Source of the DNA: Nitrosomonas sp. | GTDB taxonomy: Bacteria > Pseudomonadota > Gammaproteobacteria > Burkholderiales > Nitrosomonadaceae | Assembly: GCA_024281675.1 (NCBI GenBank) | Contig: JAMXAG010000005.1 | Span: 1-64,000, forward strand | Direction of reading: 5' to 3' | Length of the DNA: 64,000 bases | Shown here: positions 29,703 through 38,774 of the stretch, piece after piece | Position numbering within the stretch: position 1 is the first letter of the stretch | How the letters are laid out: each line of letters opens with the position of its first letter | Translations under genes and position numbers: made by a program | The notes under the pieces: model-generated | What the model saw: only the letters and a program-made list of their open reading frames with translations | The model's database searches: none | What the model was told of the DNA's origin: nothing

Positions 29703-30392
29703 TTATTCGATTATATTTTTATCAGGTAGTGTCCGGGCGATTACCCAATTACTGATTTCGCCTGCACCTTGTTGACGTAATACCTTAGCTAATTCGTTTA
29801 GTGTTGCGCCAGTAGTCATGACATCGTCAATGATTGCAACATGTTGACCCGAAAGATTGAGATCGCATTGAAACACTTTACGGACGTTTTTCTGCCGTTC
29901 TGACCACGGTAAATCGGTTTGTGGCATTGTATGTCGTATGCGATAGCAATGATCAACTAATAAAGGGATTTTTAGTTGTTTTGCAATTAATCGGCCTAAT
30001 TCAATCGCCTGATTAAACCCCCGTTCCCGTAATCGAATCGGATGTAATGGCATTGGCAATATGATATCAGGTCGACGATGTTGCAATGAGATCTTAAATT
30101 GCTTCAGAAGCAAGTTTGCTAGAATCGGTGCGATAGCAAAATTGGATTGATATTTTAGGGATCGAACTAAAGCATCAACTGGGAAAGTATAGCGCATAGC
30201 AGCAATGGTTCGCGTGAAAGCGGGAGGATTTCTCAAACATGTACCGCAGATCTCTGCTGTCGGTACAGGCCATAGACAGATAGGGCAGCAATTTTTAGAA
30301 AGCCGGGGTAATTCCATTTCACATAGTAAACATAAGTCTTCTGATGTGGTTGCACCGCATAAGACGCAATTACAGTCGGTAAATAATTTCAT
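29703..30392 (-). CDS. ComF family phosphoribosyltransferase-like protein
   Basis: 229 residues. The N-terminus has paired Cys motifs (CNCVLCG, CLLCE, CCPIC, CGTC) forming a zinc double ribbon, and the C-terminal part has the PRPP loop VAIIDDVMTTGAT. ComF/GntX proteins are linked to DNA uptake and to use of DNA as a nutrient in some bacteria. Here, near the type IV pilus operon, a role in transformation is conceivable but not shown. The C-terminus runs to IARTLPDKNIIE. Confidence 0.88.
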   Translation of the reverse strand: MKLFTDCNCVLCGATTSEDLCLLCEMELPRLSKNCCPICLWPVPTAEICGTCLRNPPAFTRTIAAMRYTFPVDALVRSLKYQSNFAIAPILANLLLKQFKISLQHRRPDIILPMPLHPIRLRERGFNQAIELGRLIAKQLKIPLLVDHCYRIRHTMPQTDLPWSERQKNVRKVFQCDLNLSGQHVAIIDDVMTTGATLNELAKVLRQQGAGEISNWVIARTLPDKNIIE

Positions 30393-30520
30393 TGGAATTT
30401 ATCCAAAAGATTAAAATGCCGTGTAAAAATTGACAGCATACTATGAATCCATGATCATCCCAGTTCATCAGACACAAAATAACTTTTAAAGCATATTATC
30501 GAAATGATAGGTATATCAGC

Positions 30521-31525
30521 ATGACTCTGAATTCATTGACAGCTCAGGAAAAACACGACGACTCGATGAATATATCGGGAAAAACACAAGATACGTTAAA
30601 TTGGAGTGTGACCGACATTGAAGCGGTATTGGGTGCACCGTTTAACGATTTGCTTTTTCGGGCGCAGAGTGTTCATCGACAATATCACGATGCCAATGGC
30701 GTGCAGTTATCAACTTTGATTTCAGTAAAAACGGGTGGTTGCCCAGAAGATTGCGGTTATTGCCCGCAAGCAGCACGGTATCATACCGGTGTGGACAATC
30801 AAGCGATGTTGTCGACAGATGAGGTGGTGACCGCTGCAATGGCTGCCAAGGAAAAGGGTGCTTCGCGTTTTTGCATGGGCGCTGCTTGGCGTGGCCCAAA
30901 ACAACGTGATATCGAGAAAATGACCGAAATGGTGCGAGCTGTTAAAGCTTTGGGAATGGAAACCTGTGCAACGCTTGGCATGCTTAAAAGTGGGCAGGCG
31001 CAGCAGTTGCGTGAAGCCGGCCTGGATTATTACAATCATAACCTGGATACCGCACCGGAGTTTTATGAGGAGATCATCACTACACGTCAATACGACGATC
31101 GTCTTGATACTCTTCAACAAGTGCGTGATGCGGGAATTAATGTATGTTGTGGCGGTATTGTGGGTATGGGCGAGACCCGCCGATCACGCGCGGGTTTGAT
31201 CGCGCAATTAGCAAATTTGAATCCTTATCCCGAATCAGTACCGATTAATCATCTTGTGCAAGTTAGAGGAACGCCGTTGTATGGGATTGATGCATTGGAT
31301 CCCTTGGAGTTTGTACGCACAATTGCCGCAGCGCGCATTACCATGCCTAAAGCGATGGTGCGTTTATCTGCTGGCAGACAGGAAATGCCTGAAGCGGTGC
31401 AAGCACTCTGTTTTCTGGCAGGGGCAAATTCAATTTTTTATGGTGATAAGTTATTAACAACAGCCAATCCGGAAGCCGATCGTGATCAAGCATTGCTAAG
31501 TAAATTGGGATTACACGCGTTGTAA
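30521..31525 (+). CDS. bioB: Biotin synthase
   Basis: 334 residues. It is a radical SAM enzyme that inserts sulfur into dethiobiotin. The 4Fe-4S motif CPEDCGYC gives Cys74, Cys78 and Cys81; the second-cluster ligands lie in [19 protein letters not shown] and [13 protein letters not shown]. It starts the bioBFHCD operon; bioF follows after three bases. Upstream a TTGACA (30430-30435) could be a -35 box, but no convincing -10 follows. Confidence 0.97.
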   Translation: MTLNSLTAQEKHDDSMNISGKTQDTLNWSVTDIEAVLGAPFNDLLFRAQSVHRQYHDANGVQLSTLISVKTGGCPEDCGYCPQAARYHTGVDNQAMLSTDEVVTAAMAAKEKGASRFCMGAAWRGPKQRDIEKMTEMVRAVKALGMETCATLGMLKSGQAQQLREAGLDYYNHNLDTAPEFYEEIITTRQYDDRLDTLQQVRDAGINVCCGGIVGMGETRRSRAGLIAQLANLNPYPESVPINHLVQVRGTPLYGIDALDPLEFVRTIAAARITMPKAMVRLSAGRQEMPEAVQALCFLAGANSIFYGDKLLTTANPEADRDQALLSKLGLHAL

Positions 31526-31528
31526 CTT

Positions 31529-32692
31529 ATGTTTCCTGATTTAGCTGAACGACTTCGAATTCGCGAGAAAAAATCTCTATGGCGAATTCGCTCTGTTGTT
31601 GATAGCCCGCAAGGCAGTCATATTACGATTGATCAACATGAGTATCTTGCATTTACCAGCAATGATTATTTGGGATTGGCCAATCATCCGGATTTAATAC
31701 AAGCTGTTTGTAAGGGAGCGCAACGGTTTGGTGTGGGTACAGGCGCATCACATATGTTGCACGGCCATTTCGGGGTGCATCACGAATTAGAGTGTGCGCT
31801 GGCACAATTTGTTGGATTTCCTGCAGCTTTATTATTTTCTACCGGATATATGGCTAATATTGGTGTCATTACCGCGTTGGTGGGACGTGAAGATGCGATA
31901 TTTGCTGATAAATTGAATCATGCTTCATTGAATGATGCAGCGCTTTTGTCACGTGCAGCATTTATTCGATATTCGCATTTGGATCTCGCAACGTTGCAAC
32001 AACGATTGGCAGCATCCAGGGCAAAACGCAAGCTGGTGATTACTGATGCAGTTTTTAGCATGGACGGGGATAGAGCACCTATCTCTAAATTGATTGCATT
32101 ATGCGAACAATATCATGCGATGTTATTGTTGGATGATGCGCATGGATTTGGTGTATTGGGTAAGCAAGGACGTGGTAGCTTGTTTTTTGAGGATTACAGT
32201 GTGAAACATTCGCCCAATGTTGTGTATATGGCAACACTAGGGAAAGCGGCAGGTGTATTTGGAGCATTTGTGGCAGCACAAGCGGAAGTGATAGAGACGC
32301 TGATACAATCAGCTCGCAGCTATATTTATACGACAGCGACGCCAGTACTATTATCGCAAGCATTATTGATTAGTTTGAAGTTAATAGAACAAGAAGATTG
32401 GCGGCGCCAAGCTTTAATACGTAATATTATGCAATTGCGCGAAGAACTGAAATCTCTATCGTGGCGGCTCATGGCTTCTGAAACACCGATTCAACCTCTT
32501 TTGGTGGGTGACAATGAACAGGCGGTGCAGCTGAGTGAAGCATTGCGAGAGCGTGGTATTTTGATACCCGCAATTCGTCCACCGACGGTACCACAAGGTA
32601 CGGCACGTTTACGGATTTCACTTTCCGCGATGCATCAACCACAGGATATCGAACGTTTGGGACAAACATTGCGTGAATTGGTCGCACCATGA
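31529..32692 (+). CDS. bioF: 8-amino-7-oxononanoate synthase
   Basis: 387 residues. This PLP enzyme joins pimeloyl-ACP and alanine. Seen: ASHMLHGHFGVHHELE, FADKLNHASLNDA, LLLDDAHGFGVLG and the PLP lysine Lys239 in MATLGKAAGVFGA. The stop overlaps the bioH start by four bases (ATGA), typical of coupled bio genes. Confidence 0.97.
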   Translation: MFPDLAERLRIREKKSLWRIRSVVDSPQGSHITIDQHEYLAFTSNDYLGLANHPDLIQAVCKGAQRFGVGTGASHMLHGHFGVHHELECALAQFVGFPAALLFSTGYMANIGVITALVGREDAIFADKLNHASLNDAALLSRAAFIRYSHLDLATLQQRLAASRAKRKLVITDAVFSMDGDRAPISKLIALCEQYHAMLLLDDAHGFGVLGKQGRGSLFFEDYSVKHSPNVVYMATLGKAAGVFGAFVAAQAEVIETLIQSARSYIYTTATPVLLSQALLISLKLIEQEDWRRQALIRNIMQLREELKSLSWRLMASETPIQPLLVGDNEQAVQLSEALRERGILIPAIRPPTVPQGTARLRISLSAMHQPQDIERLGQTLRELVAP

Positions 32693-33453
32693 TGCATTTG
32701 CATATGGAATCGTTTGGCCAAAATAATGGTCCTAACTTGGTGTTGCTGCACGGATGGGCAATGCACATCGGTATCTGGCATGAAGTCTGTGTGCCGCTCA
32801 GTCGGTACTTTAGGTTGCATTTAATAGATTTACCTGGGCATGGCGACAGTACGATCGATCAACTGGGAACCTTGCAACACTGGGTGGATAGTATCGGTGG
32901 TCTTTTGCCACAACGCTGTTTTGTCGTGGGTTGGTCGTTGGGAGGGCAGATTGCTATAGAATTGGCGCTGCAATATCCACAGCAAGTACAAAAATTGATC
33001 TTGGTTGCGACAACACCGTGTTTTGTTAAACTCGACGATTGGGAGTTCGGTGCTGAGCCTAAGTTATTGGAATTATTTTGGGAAAATCTGAAACAAAATT
33101 ATAAAGCAACGATTCAGCGTTTTCTAACTTTACAGATGACAGGGGATAGATACGCGATTCAAAATGTACAAAAAATACGCAAGCACTTCTTTGAGAGAAA
33201 GCAGCCGCATGCAATGGGATTGGAGCAGGGACTGAAAATTTTGCAAACGAGTGATTTACGTTCACATATATCTGCGATACAACAACCGGTTTTACTGTTG
33301 CACGGAGATAATGATGTGATCACACATTCGCAAGCTGCCTATTGGATGCAGCAGCAAATCGCACGGTCTCGATTAGTTACTTTTACACATTGCGGTCATG
33401 CGCCTTTTTTGTCTGATCCAGAACAATTTGTGGCTTGCCTAAGTGGATTCTGA
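32689..33453 (+). CDS. bioH: Pimeloyl-[acyl-carrier protein] methyl ester esterase
   Basis: 254 residues with an alpha/beta-hydrolase fold. It removes the methyl group from pimeloyl-ACP methyl ester. Oxyanion region LLHGWAMH (19-26), nucleophile elbow GWSLGG with Ser83, acid in LLHGDNDVI and His in THCGHAPF. Two adjacent ATGs (32689 and 32692) are possible starts. The end overlaps bioC by 11 bases. Confidence 0.94.
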   Translation: MMHLHMESFGQNNGPNLVLLHGWAMHIGIWHEVCVPLSRYFRLHLIDLPGHGDSTIDQLGTLQHWVDSIGGLLPQRCFVVGWSLGGQIAIELALQYPQQVQKLILVATTPCFVKLDDWEFGAEPKLLELFWENLKQNYKATIQRFLTLQMTGDRYAIQNVQKIRKHFFERKQPHAMGLEQGLKILQTSDLRSHISAIQQPVLLLHGDNDVITHSQAAYWMQQQIARSRLVTFTHCGHAPFLSDPEQFVACLSGF

Positions 33454-34321
33454 ATATATTCTCGATAAAAAACTGTTGCGTAGTGCTTTTGAAAAGGCTT
33501 CCAGTAGCTACGACCAGGCGGCTGTGTTACAGCGTGAAATCAGTAATCGTATGCTGTCGCGTTTGGAGTACATCAAATACCAACCGGATGTCATTCTTGA
33601 TGCTGGTAGCGGAACGGGTTATGGTAGCCAACAATTATTAAAACGTTATCCAGGCAAACAACTTATTGCCATGGACATTGCACAGGCAATGCTGCTTCAG
33701 GCGAGACCTAATTTGAATTGGTGGCAGCGATTGTTACCAATCATGCGGCATCATCACTATGTCTGTGCTGATATTGAGCAAATTCCACTTAAGCAAGAAA
33801 GTATTGGTTTGATCTGGTCGAATCTGGCTTTACAGTGGTGTAATGATTTAGAGCACACATTTGCTGAAATGCATCGTGTTTTGCGAATCGATGGTTTATT
33901 GATGTTTAGTACTTTTGGCCCAGATACCTTAAAGGAGTTGCGTCAATCGTTTGCACAAGCCGACTCATCTAGCCATGTTAACCATTTTGTCGATATGCAT
34001 GATATAGGCGATCTTCTTTTGCATAATGGATTTGCTGAGCCCGTTATGGATATGGAGTATATTACAATGACTTACTCGGATGTTCTAAATATTATGCGTG
34101 ATCTGAAATCGATCGGTGCGCACAATGTGACGCAAGGTAGGCAATCTGGTTTAATGGGGAAGGTTGCTTGGAGAAAAGCGTTATCAGCCTATGACAAATT
34201 ACGCATTGACGGCAAATATCCGGTCACTTTTGAAGTGATATATGGTCATGCGTGGAAGCCGCCTTCGCGTAAATCAGTTTTAACGCCAGAAACACGTCGC
34301 CAACTGGGCTTAATTGATTGA
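33443..34321 (+). CDS. bioC: Malonyl-[acyl-carrier protein] O-methyltransferase
   Basis: 292 residues from a GTG start inside bioH. BioC methylates malonyl-ACP so that fatty acid synthesis can build the pimeloyl chain. SAM motif I ILDAGSGTGY is at 51-60, and LIWSNLALQWCNDLEHTF is the typical BioC motif II-III region. With bioH it provides the full BioC-BioH route to pimeloyl-ACP. Confidence 0.95.
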   Translation: MDSEYILDKKLLRSAFEKASSSYDQAAVLQREISNRMLSRLEYIKYQPDVILDAGSGTGYGSQQLLKRYPGKQLIAMDIAQAMLLQARPNLNWWQRLLPIMRHHHYVCADIEQIPLKQESIGLIWSNLALQWCNDLEHTFAEMHRVLRIDGLLMFSTFGPDTLKELRQSFAQADSSSHVNHFVDMHDIGDLLLHNGFAEPVMDMEYITMTYSDVLNIMRDLKSIGAHNVTQGRQSGLMGKVAWRKALSAYDKLRIDGKYPVTFEVIYGHAWKPPSRKSVLTPETRRQLGLID

Positions 34322-34346
34322 TTCGCTAGCCAAGTAGAAATAGTAA

Positions 34347-35003
34347 ATGGCAAAAGGTTTTTTTGTTACTGGAACGGATACGAGTGTTGGAAAAACTACA
34401 GTTAGTTGTGCATTGTTGCGTGCATTTGCGGCCCAAGGATATAGAGTGGCAGGTATGAAACCGATTGCTGCAGGCCGTGAAAATGGTCAGTGGCAGGACG
34501 TTGAATTGTTACTAGCAGCAAGCAATGTAAATGTTACGCGAAAGCAAATAAACCCTTATGCTTTAGAAGCACCAATTTCGCCACATCTTGCCGCGCAGCA
34601 AGAGGATATAACGATTGATTTGTCTCTGGTCAACGACTGCTACCGACAACTTTCTATGCAAGCTGATATTGTAATCGTAGAAGGTGCGGGTGGTTTTTTA
34701 GTGCCGCTGAATGACTCTCAAACTGGAGAGGATCTTGCAAAAATACTCGGTTTACCTGTAATACTGGTGGTGGGCATGCGCTTGGGATGTTTGAATCATG
34801 CTTTACTGACGACCGGAGCGATTAGTGCAGCGCGGTTGAGTTTGGTCGGATGGATAGCCAACTGTATCCAGTCACCGATGGTTGCAGTGACAGAGAATAT
34901 TGCTACATTAGAACAGCGCCTACAGGCGCCGCTGCTCGGTATCCTGCGTTTTGGTGAGCAAACCGATGGATTCATAGCGATGCCGAAAGTTTTGGTTCGC
35001 TAA
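34347..35003 (+). CDS. bioD: Dethiobiotin synthetase
   Basis: 218 residues. It forms dethiobiotin from 7,8-diaminononanoate, CO2 and ATP. P-loop GTDTSVGKTTVS is at 9-20; MKPIAAG and VEGAGGFLVPL are the substrate and Mg motifs. It ends the operon, which lacks bioA (the aminotransferase between BioF and BioD steps); that gene must lie elsewhere. Confidence 0.96.
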   Translation: MAKGFFVTGTDTSVGKTTVSCALLRAFAAQGYRVAGMKPIAAGRENGQWQDVELLLAASNVNVTRKQINPYALEAPISPHLAAQQEDITIDLSLVNDCYRQLSMQADIVIVEGAGGFLVPLNDSQTGEDLAKILGLPVILVVGMRLGCLNHALLTTGAISAARLSLVGWIANCIQSPMVAVTENIATLEQRLQAPLLGILRFGEQTDGFIAMPKVLVR

Positions 35004-35057
35004 CATAATTGCTAGTGAAATACGAGCTTGATGACAAATCAAAAAGAGATTGTTCGA

Positions 35058-36044
35058 TCAAGCCGCTTTTTTATGTACGGGCACTGGTGGAACTTTACTA
35101 GCATTGTTGCGCGCTAAGTGTTTTGCGAGCTTGTCACTGATCGGTAACTGGCAGGTGCGTTCAACTGTAAGAAACTCTCCCGCTGAATGTAACTCCAGGA
35201 ATACGTATTCGCCATCAGGTCGCAAGCATAAATCGATAACACCATATTCGAGACATATTTGTTTCATGAATAACAATAACCTATCTTGCATAATAGCAGT
35301 TAAGCTATGACGCTGATAATGTACTGAATTGGATTGTGTAGTATAGAAAGGCGTATTTTTATTCATATCAGACGCAGCAGTAAGAATTTCCGTACCAACA
35401 ATGGTGACACGAATATAGGCGGTGCCACGTACCCATTGCTGGAAAAGGATGGGTTCAAGCTGCACTTTATCAATCTGCGCAAACTCTTCTGGTTTCATTT
35501 TCTGTGTTTCGTACTCACTACGAAAAGTTTGCAACAGTGGTTTATATACGATTTCACCGTGATAGCGCTGCCAAAACTGTTTTACTCGATCTGCAGTTGT
35601 GGTTAGCAAGGTATCGGGCACTCTTAATCCACACTGTTTTGCTAACTCCAGTTGCCAGGGGCGATGTGCTGCAGCAGCGTCACGTACAACGTTATTCACC
35701 CAAAGACAATGATTGTCTTGCCAGAGCCCATGTAACATCGAAGCTGGCTCTGTCATAGCGAAATGCCGAGATAGGGGTTCCAAGCTTTGGATGTGTTGTC
35801 GATAATTTTGCGGTCTACGCCACCAAACCGCACTGATTTCGGTGCTATCAATTAGCTTGTTTTGTCCGATCTGTAGCCAAAATTTTCCAGAATCTCGAGC
35901 CGATAACGCTAGATTCATGCTCATCAAAGCAGAAAAATTTGAAAAGTCGAGTGAGTGGACATCATTGACTTTATGTTTTCCTAATGCGGTGATTATGGAA
36001 TGTGCATGAATATCATTAGGTTCGGATATAATCAGGATAGACAT
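35058..36044 (-). CDS. MvdC/MvdD-like ATP-grasp ligase, orphan
   Basis: 328 residues. The N-terminus SILIISEPNDIHAHSII and AVWWRRP (about 71-77) are like the pre-ATP-grasp domain of graspetide maturases (MvdC/MvdD family). The ATP-grasp core shows EIVYKPL, LFQQWVRGTAYIRVTIVG and IDLCLRPDGEYVFLEL. Such enzymes form ester or amide bonds in ribosomal peptides, or act on other substrates. Where the family usually has ExNPxGQ for metal and substrate, this one reads ELHSAGEF (about 284-291). No precursor peptide or partner gene was found next to it. Function is unknown; the family call rests on sequence pattern. Confidence 0.7.
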   Translation of the reverse strand: MSILIISEPNDIHAHSIITALGKHKVNDVHSLDFSNFSALMSMNLALSARDSGKFWLQIGQNKLIDSTEISAVWWRRPQNYRQHIQSLEPLSRHFAMTEPASMLHGLWQDNHCLWVNNVVRDAAAAHRPWQLELAKQCGLRVPDTLLTTTADRVKQFWQRYHGEIVYKPLLQTFRSEYETQKMKPEEFAQIDKVQLEPILFQQWVRGTAYIRVTIVGTEILTAASDMNKNTPFYTTQSNSVHYQRHSLTAIMQDRLLLFMKQICLEYGVIDLCLRPDGEYVFLELHSAGEFLTVERTCQLPISDKLAKHLARNNASKVPPVPVHKKAA

Positions 36045-36622
36045 AAAAAATATAATTAATTATTATAATCAGTATCTTATAAAAAATACTGCACTATTAT
36101 AGTGAAGTAAAAGCGCGATTTTATAGTATTCCACTGAGAATAGAAATTGATTACAGTCTAATCTCATTTTTTCTGCTATTTCAAGGTTATACTTCAAGTT
36201 GGTTGGAATGATGTTATGTTGTAATAGGCATTGAGCAATTCATTAAAGTTCAATCAAGTACGATATGGGAACAGTAAAATATACGGTAACAAAACAGAGT
36301 GATTAGTGATTGTTTGATTTTCCACATTTACCTCGTATTTGCTATCGTAAACGTTAGAGCGAATCAAATTCCAGTAGAAATTTACTAGCAACCCTATCTG
36401 GAAGGTGTTTGACAAGTGAGCGGATCCTCGGTAGATTGCAAAACGAAGAAAGGTAGATAATTTCTTGAGGCTGTATTCTAGTTTGCCATCTTTTCAAGGT
36501 GCGTGATTACAGCGGCATTTTGAACAGTTCTTCGTATCGTATGTCTACTATTAAAACATTCCGCGATGTGTCAGGTTTTATTGTAGCCAAGCAGTGGTAC
36601 GAAGTGAATATTTTGTATTTTT
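36045..36622. other. Gene-free stretch between ATP-grasp gene and cysH
   Basis: 578 bases separate the divergent ATP-grasp gene and cysH. It holds an almost perfect palindrome, CACTAT-T-ATAGTG (36092-36104), 48 bases above the ATP-grasp start. A minus-strand frame of 32 codons (36069-36167) has no family likeness. No tRNA, riboswitch or clear promoter was recognised. The length suggests regulatory content or a decayed gene. Confidence 0.6.
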
Positions 36623-36631
36623 GTGGATCAC

Positions 36632-37402
36632 ATGAATATGTCCGAAGCAGCAATAATAACTCAAACAAATTCCAACGATTGCGAACAACCAATTGTGAAT
36701 CGTACTGATCCTGCAAAGGGCAGCGGGAATACTGCGGGTTTAAGTGCAGATGATATTGCAATCTTAAATGAGCGCTACCGTCCACTCAATTTTGAAGAAC
36801 GTTTGCGCAAGCTATATATTGATTTCCAACCGGAAAAGATTATGGTGACATCGTCTTTTGCTGCAACGTCCGCTTATTTCTTGCATATTATTTCGCGGAT
36901 TCGCCCCGAACAGGTCATTTTTTTTATTGATACTGGTTTCCATTTTCCGGAGACCCTGATGTATCAGAATTATCTTACTAAGCTTTTTCATTTGAAGGTG
37001 CAGGATGTTAAAGCAGATGCATATCAACATGAATACAGCGTTAAAGAGAAGTTGTATGAAACAGATCCAGATTTCTGTTGCACAATCAACAAGATTAGCC
37101 CATTGGAAGAAATTAAACCGAATTACCATATTTGGGTTTCGAGTTTGATGCGCTGGCAAACGGACCATCGCGCTGGGTTAGATATTTTTGAAGAGCGTCG
37201 CGGAATTATCAAGTTTAACCCAATGATAGATGTTACTCGCGAAGAGCGCGATGCTTATATCATGGAGCATAAATTACCGTTTCATCCGCTGGTTGAAGAA
37301 GGATATTCTTCTATCGGATGTAAGCACTGCACAGTAAAAGGAGAAGGCCGCAGTGGCCGGTGGGTAGGTAAACCCAAAACCGAGTGCGGCTTGCATCTAT
37401 AG
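36632..37402 (+). CDS. cysH: Assimilatory adenylylsulfate reductase (CysH, 4Fe-4S type)
   Basis: 256 residues from ATG 36632; GTG 36623 and ATG 36638 are alternatives. It reduces APS to sulfite with thioredoxin. The cluster ligands are the CC pair (149-150, DFCCTINKISPLEEIKP region) and CKHC (230-233), which mark the APS-using class; PAPS reductases lack them. The catalytic Cys252 lies in the C-terminal ECGLHL. The N-terminal 45 residues are poorly conserved. No other cys gene is adjacent. Confidence 0.92.
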   Translation: MNMSEAAIITQTNSNDCEQPIVNRTDPAKGSGNTAGLSADDIAILNERYRPLNFEERLRKLYIDFQPEKIMVTSSFAATSAYFLHIISRIRPEQVIFFIDTGFHFPETLMYQNYLTKLFHLKVQDVKADAYQHEYSVKEKLYETDPDFCCTINKISPLEEIKPNYHIWVSSLMRWQTDHRAGLDIFEERRGIIKFNPMIDVTREERDAYIMEHKLPFHPLVEEGYSSIGCKHCTVKGEGRSGRWVGKPKTECGLHL

Positions 37403-37419
37403 AAAAACCCTGAGTCGAA

Positions 37420-38385
37420 TTAACTTGTGATTTGTTTAAACTTAGTATTCATTGTATGAATTAATGCTGATTGTATGCCAGGTTCCCATGCTGAGTGTCC
37501 GGCATCATCGATAACAATATATTCTGCTTGCGGCCATGCTTGATGTAAATCATCTGCGCTGACAATGGGACATACGGCATCGTAGCGGCCTTGCACAATT
37601 GTGGCTGGAATATTGTGTAACTTGTGAACGTTGTTTAGTAGCGCATTATCAGGTAAAAAAATGCTGTGAGTAAAATAGTGTGCTTCCATACGGGCAAGCC
37701 CTAGTGCAACCATATCACTTGCGAAGTAACTGACAACTGATGGATTGGGGAGTAATGTTGAACATGATCCTTCATATATTCCCCAGTTGCGTGCCATTGG
37801 CATATGAATAGCTGGATCTGGATGAAGTAAACGTTGGTAATACGCAGCTAAAATATCAGAGCGTTCGTTTTCCGGTAGAGGCGCAACAAATTGCCGCCAT
37901 GCTTCCGGGAAAATGGTACGCAATCCATAAAGAAACCAATCGATCTCTGTTTTTCGGCAAAGAAATATTCCGCGCAAAATGAATCCAAGACAGTGCTCTG
38001 GGTGTGTTTCACCATAAGCAAGTGCTAGTGTGCTACCCCAGGAGCCACCAAATATTAGCCAATGATCAATTTTTAAGTGGCTGCGTAATAACTCCAGGTC
38101 ATTAATTAAATGAGGGGTTGTATTATTTTTGGTTTCTCCTAATGGTGTTGAATGTCCTGAGCCTCTTTGATCGTAAATGACAATACGATAATATGATGGA
38201 TCGAAAAAACGACGATGCGCGGGTGATGAACCTGCACCTGGGCCGCCATGTAAGAATACAACTGGCACACCATTGGGGTTGCCAGATTCCTCCCAATACA
38301 TGGTATGTGTCATATCAAGTGATAAGAATCCCTGCTGATGGGGTTGAATTTCAGGATATAGTGGATGGTGCGAGTAAGTGTTCAT
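37420..38385 (-). CDS. pip: Proline iminopeptidase
   Basis: 321 residues of alpha/beta-hydrolase fold. It removes N-terminal proline from peptides in the cytoplasm. Oxyanion FLHGGPGAG (44-52), YDQRGSGHS (71-79), nucleophile GGSWGSTLALAYG with Ser115, acid in QGRYDAVCP, and His in DDAGHSAWEPG. Length and motif set are normal for the S33 family. It is convergent with cysH, 17 bases between the stops. Confidence 0.94.
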   Translation of the reverse strand: MNTYSHHPLYPEIQPHQQGFLSLDMTHTMYWEESGNPNGVPVVFLHGGPGAGSSPAHRRFFDPSYYRIVIYDQRGSGHSTPLGETKNNTTPHLINDLELLRSHLKIDHWLIFGGSWGSTLALAYGETHPEHCLGFILRGIFLCRKTEIDWFLYGLRTIFPEAWRQFVAPLPENERSDILAAYYQRLLHPDPAIHMPMARNWGIYEGSCSTLLPNPSVVSYFASDMVALGLARMEAHYFTHSIFLPDNALLNNVHKLHNIPATIVQGRYDAVCPIVSADDLHQAWPQAEYIVIDDAGHSAWEPGIQSALIHTMNTKFKQITS

Positions 38386-38519
38386 AATGTTGAAATTGAT
38401 TGATCAATGATGCGTATATTGTAATAGCAAAAAACGTGGCAAATATCACTGAGCTTAGCACTTAGATCTATTAGGGTTCTGCTATATTGATGTGTGTTTG
38501 TTAATGTCATAGGATCTAC

Positions 38520-38774
38520 ATGGTGGGTACAGTATTAAAGGAACAAGAAATTTCGATGTTGAGAGGAGAAATAGAGATTCTAATGCATGAACGCCAAAGT
38601 TTGCTCGATGCAACTGGGGCTGCGGCTGTTTTTGTTGCAAGCCTCGACAGTGCAAAATTACCTAGATCTGCTCATCAAGCGGCTAAATTGTTGGCTCGCT
38701 TGCTTAATAATTTGCCTGAAGAAACATTGCGAGATGCTTTGGAGAGAGTCAATGCGAGGCTCGTGCATCGATGA
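38520..38774 (+). CDS. Small protein of unknown function, coupled to patatin gene
   Basis: 84 residues, not recognised as a named family. The N-terminal half (LKEQEISMLRGEIEILMHER) looks helical and coiled-coil-like, and the C-terminal half (AAKLLARLLNNLPEETLRDA) is also amphipathic helix. No signal or membrane segment is seen. It overlaps the next gene by four bases (ATGA), so it is co-translated with the patatin-like protein and may be its partner. Confidence 0.75.
   Translation: MVGTVLKEQEISMLRGEIEILMHERQSLLDATGAAAVFVASLDSAKLPRSAHQAAKLLARLLNNLPEETLRDALERVNARLVHR

Noticed and set aside
30421-30460. TTGACA before bioB as a full promoter
   Set aside because: The -35 is perfect but no acceptable -10 lies 16-18 bases later.
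32085-32363. Minus-strand frame inside bioF
   Set aside because: Shadow of a conserved PLP enzyme; no start signal.
36069-36167. 32-codon minus-strand frame upstream of the ATP-grasp gene, as a graspetide precursor
   Set aside because: It lacks the Thr/Ser plus Asp/Glu-rich core and leader motifs of known precursors and has many aromatic and Leu residues; it looks like chance in AT-rich DNA.
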